This document shows positions 19,717 to 31,200 of a stretch of 64,000 nt of DNA, piece after piece. The translations under genes were made by a program, and so were the position numbers. The stretch is from Enterovibrio sp. JCM 19048 (GTDB lineage Bacteria > Pseudomonadota > Gammaproteobacteria > Enterobacterales > Vibrionaceae). The notes under the pieces are model-generated. The model ran no database searches. It saw only the letters and a program-made list of their open reading frames with translations, and was not told the DNA's origin. The DNA is taken from positions 143,768 to 207,767 of the forward strand of contig BAXE01000007.1 in assembly GCA_001310415.1 (NCBI GenBank). Reading direction: 5' to 3'. Position 1 is the stretch's first letter. Each line of letters starts with the position of its first letter.

Positions 19717-21445
19717 ATGAAAGCTGTAATTGTTACATCGTGCCCAAGCGGTATTGCAAATACCATCATCGCGGCAGGATTACTCGAAAAAGCGGCAGGC
19801 GCCAAACAATGGCAGGCGACTGTTGAATGTCAAACCAGCGTAAAGGCAACGCAGGCAGCAACGCAGTCTGATATTGATAGCGCAGAACTCGTTGTCGTGG
19901 TTGGCCCAGCGAAAGATCTGGCACGCTTCAATGGCAAAAAAGTGTATCAGGCATCTTTGGAAGCGTGTTACCAAAACCCGGCGAAACTGTTGGAAGAAGC
20001 TGAAGCCAATGCGGAGGTTTACCAACACGTTGAAGAAGCCATTGAGACGCCGCAAGCTGGTGGACAGAAACGTATTGTTGGTATCACTGCCTGTCCTACC
20101 GGTGTTGCGCACACATTTATGGCCGCAGAAGCAGTTGAAGAAGAAGCGAAAGCACAGGGCATGTGGGTGAAGATTGAAACCCGTGGCTCTGTGGGCGCGA
20201 AAAACCAACTGACCGAAGAAGAAATTGCACAGGCAGACTTGGTCTTTATCGGCGCTGATATTGAAGTGGATATGTCACGTTTCGATGGGAAGCGTGTTTA
20301 CCGCACCAGCACAGGTTTGGCACTGAAAAAGACCAAACAGGAACTGGCAAAAGCATTCGACGAAGCTGAAGTTTATAAGCACGGTGGTGCAAAAGCGGAT
20401 ACCTCTGGCAAGAAAGAACGCACTGGTGCATACAAGCACTTGATGACAGGTGTTTCCCACATGCTTCCGTTGGTGGTTGCAGGTGGTCTGTGTATCGCGC
20501 TCTCTTTCGTGTTCGGTATCGAAGCATTCAAAGAAGAAGGTACGCTGGCTGCGGCGCTGATGCAAATCGGTGGTGGCAGTGCATTTGCCTGATGGTGCCG
20601 GTTCTAGCAGGTTTCATCGCGTTTTCAATTGCTGACCGTCCGGGTCTGGCTCCGGGTCTTATCGGCGGTATGCTGGCAAGCTCAACGGGCGCGGGTTTCC
20701 TTGGTGGTATTGTTGCGGGTTTCCTGGCCGGTTACACAGCGAAGTTCATTGCTGACAAACTGGAGCTGCCTGATTCAATGGCAGCGCTGAAACCTATCCT
20801 GATCATTCCTTTGCTGTCCAGCTTAGTGACTGGTTTGGTGATGATTTACATCGTGGGTGGCCCGGTTGCAGGCATCATGACCAGCCTGACAGAGTTCCTG
20901 AACAGCATGGGTTCTACCAATGCGGTTCTGTTGGGTGCGATTCTGGGTGCATGATGTGTTTCGATTTGGGTGGTCCGGTAAACAAAGCTGCATACACGTT
21001 TGGTGTGGGCTTGCTGGCCTCACAAACTTACACACCGATGGCTGCGGTAATGGCTGCAGGTATGGTGCCAGCGATGGGTATGGGTTTGGCGACAGTACTG
21101 GCGCGCAGCAAATTCAATATGCAAGAGCGTGAAGCGGGTAAAGCGTCGTTTGTTCTGGGTCTGTGTTTTATCTCAGAAGGTGCGATTCCATTCGCAGCCC
21201 GCGACCCAATGCGCGTAATCCCAGCTTGTATGGTGGGTGGTGCGCTGACGGGTGCACTGTCTATGCTGATTGGTGCGAAACTGATGGCACCGCATGGTGG
21301 TATCTTCGTACTCTTTATCCCTAACGCAATCACACCTGCGTTGCTGTACCTGGGTACCATCGCAGTGGGTACTGTAGTGACGGGTGTACTGTATGCAGCA
21401 CTGAAACAGTCAGAAAGCGTACAACCTGTTACCCAAAACGCTTAA
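19717..21445 (+). CDS. fruA: PTS fructose transporter EIIBC (two frameshifts)
   Basis: FruA is the inner-membrane fructose permease. It has an N-terminal IIB-like (IIB') domain, a IIB domain with the phospho-cysteine in [17 protein letters not shown] (about residue 125), and a IIC channel domain with many membrane segments ([40 protein letters not shown]). The frame changes at 20590 (cc read as c) and 20953; adding two bases gives 577 codons. The IIB' domain keeps a cysteine in a matching motif, [11 protein letters not shown], where E. coli FruA has none. A terminator follows. Confidence 0.93.
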
Positions 21446-21461
21446 CCAAGCGTGGAAAGAC

Positions 21462-21485
21462 AAAGCCGACCTTAGGGTCGGCTTT
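21462..21485 (+). terminator. Terminator after fruBKA
   Basis: The stem aaagccgacc-ttag-ggtcggcttt follows fruA by 16 bases. The T run is short. Confidence 0.7.
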
Positions 21486-21506
21486 GTGCGTTAATGAAGT
21501 AGATTT

Positions 21507-21971
21507 CTAGAGCGGTCGCTGTGGCTGATAGAGGTTGAGGTTGTTTTGACCCACCATAAAAGCGACATGCAGTTCGATGAGTTGCTTGCTTTCACTTAGC
21601 CAGTCAGCGTCGTTCTGATGCTGGCAAAATTCCATCATAGAAACAATCAGCTGATCGAGTTTCTTCAGGCTCCAGCGTCTGACTTCGGTTTCAATGTCTG
21701 TGCGTGAAGCCAATGCCTGCAGTTTGGCGTAACAAAACTGAAGATAACTGTATGCATCGGTCGATTTGCCTTCAAACTCGTAGTGACGCTGTAACCGAAT
21801 GCAGCCATCCACAAAGTAGGCGATAGCATCACTGGAAGCATGGTCAATCGGTGGCTCAAACAGGGAGGCGGGCGCCTGTTCAATCACTGCCGAAAGTTGG
21901 CCAATATCCCTTTGCTGTGGGTTTTCGTACCATTGCTGGATGTCCTGCAGCCATTTTTCTATGTGGTTCAC
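21507..21971 (-). CDS. Conserved hypothetical protein
   Basis: This soluble, mostly helical protein of 154 residues starts MNHIEKWLQDIQQWYENP if the GTG at 21971 is used. GGGAGG lies six bases upstream of that GTG, so it is preferred over an upstream ATG. Conserved-looking stretches are QRDIGQLSAVIEQAPASLFEPPIDH and DAIAYFVDGCIRLQRHYE in part. I recall similar proteins in vibrios without a known role. No signal peptide or catalytic motif is visible. The frame is intact. It lies 57 bases downstream of the DUF3334 gene and could be in the same transcript. Confidence 0.6.
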   Translation of the reverse strand: MNHIEKWLQDIQQWYENPQQRDIGQLSAVIEQAPASLFEPPIDHASSDAIAYFVDGCIRLQRHYEFEGKSTDAYSYLQFCYAKLQALASRTDIETEVRRWSLKKLDQLIVSMMEFCQHQNDADWLSESKQLIELHVAFMVGQNNLNLYQPQRPL

Positions 21972-22028
21972 AATGTCCTCCCGGTGACAGGCCATATGTA
22001 AAACGGGGGTAGCATGATAAGGGGAGTG

Positions 22029-22715
22029 TTATATCCCCAGATCATCCATCAGTGAGTTTGCTTCTTCGGCGGCGTTGGCTTTCGATTTTTTCTTGCTGCT
22101 CTCAAGCTTACTGGCCGTTTCTTTTTCCAAAATTTCATCCGGATTTATTTCGTCACCTTCTTCAAACTCTTCCAACTGAATGAATTCGGTGCGCTCCATC
22201 GATAGTTCGAGATAGAAGATGTTGTTGTCTTCCGTGCTAAAACTGACGCGGCGGGCTTGTGGGCGCTCAATGTTACTGTCAACGGTGACATTAATGTTCT
22301 TGTTAATCGCCATCATTTTTGGCTGATTCTGGGTAATGTTGGTTTGCAGTGAGCGTTTTACTTTGCCCGTAAAATCGCCCACGATCTGGTTCATCAGCTC
22401 GCCCAGAACATCTGCCACTTCGTCTGAGGTATGCAGGGTCGCCAGTTCTTCCTGCGGAATGCCCATGTGTGACATGTATTTTTGGTAGAGCTCAAGCGCG
22501 GCTTTCGCTTCGAAGTTAATAACGACCAGTCCTGAAAACCCGCCATCGAAAAGAACAAAGCAGCCGAAATCAGGTTTCAGGCTGGTTTTGGTGATCTTTT
22601 GAACCATTGCTGAATGATGAACCGAGGAGTCGGTTGCTTTTGTCAGTACGGCAGTGACGGATTGGCAGAGTTTCAGCAAAATATCTTCAGAGGTGACAAT
22701 TTTTGTTTTTCTCAT
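22029..22715 (-). CDS. DUF3334 family protein, CheX-like
   Basis: The 228-residue soluble protein contains SSVHHSAMVQKITKTSLKPD, GCFVLFDGGFSGLVVINF and the segment GELMNQIVGDFTGKV. The ExxNxxxG pattern in that last segment (E-L-M-N-Q-I-V-G) is the CheC/CheX/FliY phosphatase motif. I recognise the family as DUF3334 of vibrios. The C-terminus is a charged, low-complexity tail (KLESSKKKSKANAAEEANS). It is 74 bases downstream of a hybrid kinase on the same strand. A response-regulator phosphatase role is inference. GGA precedes the ATG at 22715. Confidence 0.75.
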   Translation of the reverse strand: MRKTKIVTSEDILLKLCQSVTAVLTKATDSSVHHSAMVQKITKTSLKPDFGCFVLFDGGFSGLVVINFEAKAALELYQKYMSHMGIPQEELATLHTSDEVADVLGELMNQIVGDFTGKVKRSLQTNITQNQPKMMAINKNINVTVDSNIERPQARRVSFSTEDNNIFYLELSMERTEFIQLEEFEEGDEINPDEILEKETASKLESSKKKSKANAAEEANSLMDDLGI

Positions 22716-22789
22716 TGTTATTCCACTCGTTCCGGTGTTGATATTGGACTCTACAAGTGTGGCACCAAAACGCGCATTTTGCTGAAAAC

Positions 22790-25700
22790 TCAAACATTCG
22801 GCGTGTTCGTTTCCTCCAAATCGTGGGATTGAACCAATGTCAGGTGTTTTCTGCGAACCGCAATGACGGTTTGGTTTAAATCCTCACGAAGGGCACTGAG
22901 TGGAATGGCGACATCGTCGCTTTCTTCAGCGGCGTACTGCTCTATCTGAAAACAAAGATCGGACAGTTCTATAGCGCCAATACTGCGGGAAGAGGTTTTT
23001 AATTTGTGGGCAGTCGCTTTTAGCGCCACGTAATCGAATGGACGTCCCATTTGTACCATGTTGGTCAGCTCAGGCACGCAATGCTTCAAAAACTCCTGCA
23101 GTACCTCTGCATAGGTTTCTTCGTCGCCCCAAAAGAGCTTCTGTAATACATTTGGGTCCAGTTCGATGCGGGTGGGCGCTTCTTCTGGCTGTGCATCTAC
23201 CTCGTCTTCCGGATCGAGCACGAGGGGGGCGAGAAGGTCATCAATCTTGGGTTCTTCGAACGGCAGGCTCTGCTGGCTCCATTTGCTCAGCACTTTCTGG
23301 ATGACATCAATCTCAACCGGTTTGGCAATAAAGTCATTCATGCCGGTTTCAATGCAACGCTCGGCTTCACCGACCAGGGCATTGGCTGTCAGCGCGATGA
23401 TTGGGACAAATTCGCTACGTTCTTTCTGAATTGCCCGAATGGCATGGGTTAACTCATAGCCATCCATGTTTGGCATATGACAGTCCGTCAGCACCAGTGT
23501 GAAAGCCTGTTTGCGATAGGCACGCAGGGCTTCTTGTCCGTCAGCCGTCATCACCACGTCATAACCCAGATAGGTTAATTGCTTTTTGATGACGGTCTGG
23601 TTGGTGACGTTGTCTTCCGCAACCAGCACTATGCCTTTGTCTTTCTCACTTCGTTCAATAAAGGCTTCACGTGCCGAAGTATCCAGCGCCGGATAATCTG
23701 GGCTTTCCAGTCCGACACAAATGCGCAGACCACGCAGCAGGGTTGAAAGTTTGAGTGGCGAGGCATAGATGGCGAATACATCAATACCGCCGTAGCGCTT
23801 AACAGGCTGGCGGCGATCCAACTCCAGATAACGGATATCGACTTTATTGGGGAATGCGGCGGGCATAAGTCGCCTTGTCTGCAGGTAATCCCGACACAAA
23901 ATAACGTACTTCACGTCCTGGCGATCGAATTGCTGCAAGTGCAGGGATTCAACGCTAATACTCTGGCTAACCAGGTTCATTGCCTGCAAATAGTTGTCGA
24001 TGCTTACCTTCAGAGCGCCATTTTCAAGGGTGTTGATGCACACCGTCTTATCCAGCGATTTGGCTGCATGTTGTAACCACTCAATGGTGCAGTCTTCTGG
24101 CGCGTTGATTTCCTCGGTCTGAGGCAGTTTAAACTGCACAGAGAAGGTGGAACCGATGCCTTCCTCGCTCTCGGCTTCAATTCTACCTCCCATCAGGGAT
24201 GCGATGTTGCGACTGATCGCAAGCCCAAGACCGGAGCCGCCATAACGGCGTGTTGTGGAGTGCTCTGCTTGCGTGAATGGGCGGAAGATGGATTGAAGCT
24301 TGTCTTTGCTGATGCCAATACCGTTGTCACGGATTTCTATATCAATTTCACATTGTCCATCTGCCGAAAGTTGGCTGTTTACCCAAACCTGGACTTCACC
24401 GCGGTGAGCTGTCCGCCGGAAAACTTAATGCCGTTTCCAATCAGGTTAAACAGGATTTGCTTGATGCGTGTCGGGTCACCAATTAAAGAGGTAGGGAGGG
24501 ATGGAGCGATAAAAAGGGTGAGAGAAACATTTTTCTCGGCCGCTTCCATGGCAAGGTTATCCATCACCTGCTCGGTAATATGGCGCAGGGAGAAGGTGAC
24601 ACTGTCGATGCGCATTTTTCCGGCCTCAATGCGTGAAAAGTCGAGAATGTCATTAATGATAGCAAGCAGCGAAAGGGCAGAATCGCGAACAGTGTTTGTC
24701 ACGCTGATTTGTGCTGCATCCAATTTTGACCGGCGCAGGATGTCAATCATGCCTATCACGCCATTCATTGGTGTGCGGATTTCATGACTCATGGCTGCAA
24801 GGAACTGGGCTTTGGCTTTTGAGGCGGACTCGGCCAGCTCTTTTTGGTAAAGCAATTGCTCCCGCGCTTGGTTACGCGAAATGATGTGATCGCGGAATGA
24901 GTTGATGGCGTGGGAAATCTGACCTACCTCATCCGTGCGCTCTTTGTAGAGAATAGGGATTTCTGTGTTTCCATCTGCCAGATCACGCATGGTTTCCGCG
25001 AGGCGCGCAATAGGCTGGGTGACCTTTTTGTAGATGTAGAATGTCACCAGCACAGAGACCAGTGTCATGATGACAAACAGGGAGAAGAATGAGAATTGGT
25101 TGTTTTTTAATACGTTATGTAGGTTTGCCATCGAGTTGGCAGCGCTGAAACTGGTTTCCCGAGAAAACTCGGTCAATGAAGACTCGAGTGTTTTGTATTC
25201 ATCGTTGTTGATGGATTTCAGTGACCTGATTGCCTCCTGCTTCCGGGCTGGATTGTAATGGACAATAACGGTCTCAATGCGTGAAGCCATATCGTTTTCG
25301 ACCTGCCTGAGTGTATTGAGTTTTGTCTGAATTTCCGCGTCGAGATAGTGTTGCTGCAGATAGCTGATATGACTATTGAAATAGGCGTGGTTAGTATAGA
25401 ATTTTTCCTTTTGCCCGATATCGCCGTTGATGTAAAAAGTGAGTGAAGAAGAGATATCATCGGCGTCTTCTCGAAGCAACCACATAAGTTGTTCTTCGTA
25501 ACGGAAAGGGGATCTGGAACGGAATACTTCGCTGGACGTCAGCGATTGGATGGCTTCGAATAACTCAGGTTCCAACACAGCAGATATGTGCATTTTTTCG
25601 CTTTTAGCCCACACCTCGCGCGCCGGATCATAACGCCCAGTTACCTCTGCTTCAATTTTGCTAACAAAGTCATTAAATATCATTGAGATATTGGCAAGGG

Positions 25701-26049
25701 CGCTGGACTCCATGCCATGCAGTTTGTGCAGTTCGTTCAGAGATACTTCAAACTGGTTTTTGTTGCGGTAGTAAGTTTCGAGGGAAGCATTTTCGCCCAA
25801 GGCGTAGCTCAATATGCTTCGGTTCATTTCACCGGCATAGCGCAGCATAGACACTGAAAGCAGGGCACTGGGAATTTCAACGCGGCTGGTTCGGGTGGTG
25901 TCACTACTCGCAGTATCGTGCATGATGTATGTAGAAACTGAGAGCAGGGATGCGCACAGTGTCATCATTGCCATGATGAGTCCAACCTTGCCAACAATGC
26001 TCTTGGGAAACTGAAATCGGCTGGCCCGTTGAATACGATCTTTAGACAT
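22790..26049 (-). CDS. Hybrid sensor histidine kinase with REC and HPt domains (one frameshift)
   Basis: This large membrane sensor kinase of about 1086 residues has a first membrane helix near residue 20-40, a periplasmic helical domain to about residue 310, a second membrane helix (FSLFVIMTLVSVLVTFYIY) and a HAMP domain. The HisKA site is MSHEIRTPMNGVIGM (about residue 418). HATPase boxes are DNGIGIS and RYGGSGLGLAIS. The receiver has LVLTDCHMPNMDG, and the HPt has LKATAHKLKTSSRSIGA near the C-terminus. The layout resembles TorS/BarA-type phosphorelay kinases. The frame changes near 24415 (gg read as g); one added base gives 1087 codons. AAGGAAG precedes the ATG at 26049. The signal and response regulator are unknown. 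Confidence 0.9.
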
Positions 26050-26312
26050 GAGACTTCCTTTTGTTGTCCAACTAATCATTGATAAGTCAATGCGTTGAAC
26101 GACCACAAGTGATGCATTTTCTGTCGCTTTGATGACACGGCAACCCGGTGTTTTCCGGGTGGTTAACCGCCAAGGAACTTATAATGTAGACATGAAAATC
26201 TCAATAATGATACTTAAGATTCAATATAGTGACATGTGACGAAATATTTGATACCAATTTGAACACCTTCCCCATAAAATTAAGCGCAGAGAAATGTTCA
26301 CTGGAGGTTTAA

Positions 26313-26657
26313 ATGGTCGTTGAGTCAGAAGGATACGCAGCGCTGATTGAGTATTTTATCGAGAATCTAGGGCAGTTTTCTGCACCGGGTGACCAAGTCG
26401 GCTCTGAAACTATCGACGAACTCGTCCATGAGTTAGTAGCCAGCCAAATCATGGCTATCTGTGACCAGAACAAGGATATGCCTCAGGCTCTGCGCTTTGA
26501 GATTATGCGTGAAGCCGACCAGATTGTGGCTGACCTCGAAGAAATCCTCAGTTCCAAGTGGAAGCAAAAGCCGACCTACGCACAAATTAATATTCTGGAA
26601 GAGTTTATCGGGCTGGTGAAAAACCTGTTTGATGCGTCAGTTGCTGAAAGCGTTTAG
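26313..26657 (+). CDS. DUF3802 family protein
   Basis: This acidic, soluble 114-residue protein starts MVVESEGYAALIEYFIENLG and ends with EFIGLVKNLFDASVAESV. I recognise it as DUF3802, found in vibrios, with no known function. GGAGG lies just before the ATG. It is divergent from the hybrid kinase, with a 263-bp AT-rich gap between them that must hold both promoters; I could not define them. Confidence 0.8.
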   Translation: MVVESEGYAALIEYFIENLGQFSAPGDQVGSETIDELVHELVASQIMAICDQNKDMPQALRFEIMREADQIVADLEEILSSKWKQKPTYAQINILEEFIGLVKNLFDASVAESV

Positions 26658-26758
26658 AAGTGCCGCAAGGTAATAATCTTATGTCCTGCCGCAACAAAAT
26701 GTTGCACGTCTTTCTCCCCTGAATACAATGCGCCTTTTATCGATACTGGGCGCATTCA

Positions 26759-27474
26759 ATGAAACTTCACGCCGTTCACCGGCTATATGAGCAACGCCTT
26801 GCTCAATCAACCCGTCCTTTCAAGGCTCGAGGTGCCAGTGTGGAGCGCTGCAAACACTGCATGTTGGTTACGCGCTTGTGTGTCTGCCGCGAACGAAAAA
26901 CGCTGACGACAAATGCGGGTTTTCTGCTGGTGATGTATGACGATGAAGTACTCAAACCGAGCAATACCGGCCGTCTTATCGCTGATGTGGTAGAAGACAC
27001 CTTCGCCTACATCTGGTCACGCACTGAGCCGAATCAGGAGATGCTTGACCTGCTGGCGGATCCTAAGTGGTTTCCTATCGTCATATTCCCCGCCCAATAT
27101 GCAGCGCCTGAGCGAGTGGTCTCTGAGCCTTCTGTGCCGGAAGCAAAAGGCCGCTGTTTATCATGATTGACGGTACCTGGAGCGAAGCGAAAAAAATATT
27201 CAGAAAGAGTCCTTGGATGGACAAATTCCCGGTGTTGGGCTTTAAACCAGAAGCGTTGTCGCGTTACAAGGTAAGGGAAGCCGCGGGTGACAACCAGTTG
27301 GCAACGGCAGAAGTGGCAGCAAAAGTACTTATGCTGAACAGTGAGGAAGAGGCGGGAGCTTGTCTGGACGCTTGGTTTGATGTGTTTAGTGAGCATTACA
27401 TCACCGGGAAAAAACAGCGCCAACTCCCTGAAAATGGGGCATTGCAGCGTTTTTGTACCGCTTTCAACGGCTGA
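26759..27474 (+). CDS. tapT: DTW-domain tRNA aminocarboxypropyltransferase (one frameshift)
   Basis: TapT (E. coli YfiP) adds the acp group to U47 of tRNAs from S-adenosylmethionine. The N-terminal zinc-type motif is CKHCMLVTRLCVC (about residues 31-43). The DTW-family signature appears as IDGTWSEAKKIF, with GRLIADVV and SRYKVREA as further family marks. The frame changes near 27160 (cc read as c); one added base gives 239 codons. No strong ribosome site precedes the ATG. Confidence 0.85.
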
Positions 27475-27619
27475 AAAATGCGAGCTGATACGCATATTTA
27501 GCGGGTTAGGCGCTAAGGATAAAAGCTTAATTTGTCTCGAATCACATTCAGGGCGATGTGAAACAGGGATAATCCGCAGCAATATTGCGATTTTGATTTT
27601 TGGAACAACGGAGTAAAGG

Positions 27620-28529
27620 ATGTATTACGGCTTTGATGTAGGTGGAACGAAAATTGAGTTTGGCGCGTTTGACAGCAATTACAGCGTCAGGCAACAGAAC
27701 GTGTACCTACACCGGGTGGCGATTATGATCAGCTGATTGAAACGCTGGCGTCACTGGTTGCCAAATATGATGAGCAGTTTGGCTGTGAAGGCACTGTGGG
27801 TATCGGTATTCCGGGTATCGAGAAAGCGGAAGATGGTACTGTTCTGACTGTTAACGTACCTGCGGCAAAGGGAAGAACACTTCGCCGTGACCTGGAAGCA
27901 AAAATTGGACGTGCAGTTGCTCTGAACAATGATGCGAACTGTTTTGCTCTTTCTGAAGCGTGGGATGAATCCCTGCAGGGTGAGAAGATTGTTTTAGGCC
28001 TTATTCTGGGCACTGGCTTCGGCGGCGGTATTGTTGTAGACGGTCAGGTTCTTTCTGGTAAAAACAACGTCGCTGGCGAATTGGGTCATATGCGCATGCC
28101 AATCGATGCATGGCTGCATCTTGCGAAAATGCGCCGATTTTTGACTGCGGTTGCGAGAAAAAAGGCTGTCTGGACAACTACCTGTCAGGCCGCGGTTTTG
28201 AAATGCTATACACCCATTACTTTGGTGAAGAGCGTAAAGCGATTGATATCATCAACGGCTTTAAGGCGGGCGAAGAGAAAGCAGCAGGCTTTGTTGACCG
28301 TTACATCGAAATGTTGGCGATGGTGTTTGGTGGTTTGTTCACCGGCCTGGATCCTGATGTGGTTGTGCTGGGTGGCGGCCTGTCTAACTTTGATTACATC
28401 TATGAAGAGATGCCGAAGCGACTGCCGAAGTATTTGCTGTCTATTGCCAATCCACCGAAAGTGATCAAAGCAAAACACGGTGACTCTGGTGGTGTGCGCG
28501 GCGCTGCATTCTTGAATATTCGCCGCTAA
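27620..28529 (+). CDS. nagK: N-acetylglucosamine kinase, ROK family (two frameshifts)
   Basis: NagK phosphorylates free N-acetylglucosamine recovered from wall turnover or chitin. Marks are [15 protein letters not shown] (phosphate loop), [16 protein letters not shown] (catalytic aspartate), [13 protein letters not shown], the ROK zinc motif [19 protein letters not shown] and a C-terminal VRGAAFL. The frame changes near 27690 and 28125 (gg read as g); two added bases give 304 codons, equal to E. coli NagK. GGAGTAAAGG precedes the ATG. A terminator follows. Confidence 0.92.
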
Positions 28530-28558
28530 TTTATTGAAAATAATCTAATTATAAGTGC

Positions 28559-28587
28559 AAAGGCATTGGGTTAAACCGGTGCCTTTT
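28559..28587 (+). terminator. Terminator after nagK
   Basis: The hairpin aaaggca-N15-tgccttt, with extra weak pairs inside, is followed by tgtgc. The T run is short. Confidence 0.55.
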
Positions 28588-28649
28588 GTGCAATTAAAAC
28601 GACCGTTAAACGGTTTTTGAATTGTTGTTAGCAAGAGTTGTAGAAGCCT

Positions 28650-29963
28650 TTGTTTACCAAGATTTACTCGCGAACACTGTTCGTCATTTTTGTCTTACTT
28701 TTCTTTTCCGTTGCTGCGATATCCTGGTTTATCTCGGGAGGTGCGCATTCCACTTATCACATCTCTCCGACTGAGTTTCAATTTCGGTATATCGATGACA
28801 ACCCAATGGGTGGTGATACCCTTGGTGAGGTTTATCAAAACGAGGATGGGGATGTGGTGCTGGACTGCGAGTTGGGCAAAGCCTACCGTTGGCCATTTTG
28901 TGAGGTGGCGATTAGCCTGACACCAAGCGCCATGAGAGGGTGAACCTCGACAATTATCACTCAATGGTGATTGAGGCAGCCTACAAAGCGCCGGCACCGA
29001 ATCAGCGTTTGCGGGTATACCTCCGAAATTACAATGAAGCGTATTCGACGCTGGAAGACCCTGTTTCCTTGAAATTTAATGGCATCGAATATAACCCGAC
29101 GGACACATTTTCTGAGTTTGTCCTTCCACTGAACTCATTTCAGGTTCTCTCCTGGTGGATTTCCGATCTCGCCGTGCCTATCGAACATGCAGGCCCGGAG
29201 CTTAGCAATATCTCCCTGATTGAGATTGCCACAGGCAGTGCGCCAGTGATTGGCCATCATGAACTCATTATCAAAAGCATTCGTTTTGAAGGCCAGATGA
29301 TCACGGAAGCGGGATTTTTCCGTGTATTGACTTTCGCATGGTTGGCCACCGCCATGATCCTGTTGATGGTGAAGTATTGGCAGAGCCGGCTTATTTATCG
29401 CAGGGAGCGTTATCGCGCTGAGCGCCTGAAACAAATCAACAATGCGCTGAAACAGCAAAGCGAAACCTTGTCGATCATGGCAACAACGGACGCTTTGACG
29501 AGCCTTCGCAACAGGATGAACATCTATCCTGAGCTGGACAAACTTATCGGTGCACGAACCAACAGAGCTTGTACGCATTGTGTCTCGACATCGACCATTT
29601 TAAACAGGTCAATGATACCTTTGGACACGACATGGGGGATAAACTGCTGATTGCCACCGCACGACTGTTAAAAGAGTGCGCCAGTGGCACCGATGTAGTG
29701 GTTCGTTGGGGGGCGAGGAGTTTGTGATTTTTTGTCCAAGCAGAAACCTCGCCCAGGCTTCGTTCCTGGCGGAGAAAATCCGCGCGGCATTTGAGCAGAC
29801 TGAGTGGTCGCATGGGCAGCCATTGACTTGCAGTGTTGGTGTCTCTTCTATGCGTGAGGGCAGCATCGCAGCGATGATTGCGGATGCAGATGACGCCTTG
29901 TACCGCGCCAAGCAATCTGGCAGAAATCGCGTGGAAGTCTTTGCTGAATCTCTCGTTGCGTAG
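28650..29963 (+). CDS. Membrane-anchored diguanylate cyclase (three frameshifts)
   Basis: A first membrane helix ([18 protein letters not shown]) is followed by a periplasmic domain of about 200 residues, a second helix ([15 protein letters not shown]) and a coiled linker. The GGDEF domain has [20 protein letters not shown] and a GGEEF active site, and ends [18 protein letters not shown]. The intact GGEEF suggests it can make cyclic di-GMP. No EAL domain is present. The frame changes near 28937, 29560 and 29712 (a G6 run read as G5, inside the active-site codons). Three added bases give 439 codons. The start is a TTG with AGAAG upstream and is uncertain. Confidence 0.85.
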
Positions 29964-29976
29964 TTGGGTGTGAGAC

Positions 29977-30008
29977 AAAAAAGCAGCATCAAATGATGCT
30001 GCTTTTTT
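29977..30008. terminator. Bidirectional terminator between the GGDEF gene and fabH
   Basis: The stem aaagcagcatc-N4-gatgctgcttt has A and T runs on both sides. Confidence 0.88.
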
Positions 30009-30020
30009 ATAAATATCACT

Positions 30021-31109
30021 TTATTGCTGCTTTTCTGCGTTCGCTTTGCAGTGCGCAATCGCGTCTTGCAACAGACCCAGCGCGTCGGTTTCCGGCTCTG
30101 GAAGGGCAGCTTCCGGTGTATTTACCGGTGTGGTGCGAGAGCCCCAGCGAACAACCCCAGCACCCCAAGTCAGACCCGCACCGAATGCAGCCATCAAAAT
30201 GGTACTGTTTGGCGTGACTCGTCCTTCTTCCACAGCCTCACACAGTGCAATCGGAATGGTAGCTGCAGAGGTATTGCCGTATTTGTGGATGTTAATGAAC
30301 GCTTTTTCCAGTGGGATCTTAGCGTGATCGCACAAGGCTTCGATAATGCGCTTGTTCGCCTGATGCGGGATCACTAAGTCAATGTCTGATGCCGTCGTGT
30401 TGGCGCGGGAAAGCACCGTTGCGGCAGCGGAGCCCATACCTTTGACTGCGCGCTTAAAAATTTCACGGCCGACAAAGTTAAAGGAAAAATAACCGGCATC
30501 CTGATCGAAGCGCTGCATTGCAGTACCGAACTTCGGAATAGACAGCACATCACGGCCAGCTGAATCGCAGCCCAATTGAGCTTCAAGCAGACCACTTGAT
30601 TGTTCACTTTTGCTCAGAATGACAGCGCCCGCGCCATCACCGAATAGAACGGCAGTGTCACGTTTGCTCCAGTCCAGGTACCAGGAAAGACGTTCGGCAC
30701 CAATCACCAGTGCATGGCGGTATGCGCCAGCCTGAATCATGCGGGTGGCCGTTTCCAAAGCGTAGAGGAAACCGGTACAGGCGGCATTCAGGTCGAATGC
30801 AGCAGCTTTGTGTGCGCCCAACTCAAATTGCACTTTGGATGCAATGTTTGGGATTAAAGTGTCTGGCGAGCAGGTAGCGACAATGATGAGGTCAAGCTCT
30901 GCGCCATCAATGCCAGCGGTTGCCAATGCATTCTTTGCCGCAACGGCAGCCATGTCCGAGGTGTTTACGTGGCTGATGCGTCGGGTGTTAATGCCTGTGC
31001 GGGAGGAAATCCATTCGTCCGATGTGTCGATAAAGGTGCTCAGGTCGTTGTTACTTAACTCGGCCTGTGGGAGACATTTTCCCCAGCCTGTAATTTCAGC
31101 AAATGCCAT
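30021..31109 (-). CDS. fabH: Ketoacyl-ACP synthase III (FabH-type, long form)
   Basis: This enzyme starts fatty acid chains by condensing an acyl-CoA with malonyl-ACP. The triad is visible: Cys111 in NAACTGFLY, His249 in VIPHQANKR and Asn279 in KYGNTSAA. At 362 residues it is about 45 longer than E. coli FabH, with a C-terminal extension after VVRWGSRT that is rich in Pro, Glu and Ala. It stands alone, not in the fab cluster, so it is probably the second FabH that vibrios carry. The frame is intact. Confidence 0.9.
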   Translation of the reverse strand: MAFAEITGWGKCLPQAELSNNDLSTFIDTSDEWISSRTGINTRRISHVNTSDMAAVAAKNALATAGIDGAELDLIIVATCSPDTLIPNIASKVQFELGAHKAAAFDLNAACTGFLYALETATRMIQAGAYRHALVIGAERLSWYLDWSKRDTAVLFGDGAGAVILSKSEQSSGLLEAQLGCDSAGRDVLSIPKFGTAMQRFDQDAGYFSFNFVGREIFKRAVKGMGSAAATVLSRANTTASDIDLVIPHQANKRIIEALCDHAKIPLEKAFINIHKYGNTSAATIPIALCEAVEEGRVTPNSTILMAAFGAGLTWGAGVVRWGSRTTPVNTPEAALPEPETDALGLLQDAIAHCKANAEKQQ

Positions 31110-31200
31110 GCGAGTCTCTTTGTAATATTAATAGCTGAAAGCAGTGTACTCCCCTTAAATAGGAGAGACAAATGGAGGGCAGGAATCAGTGATTTAAAAC

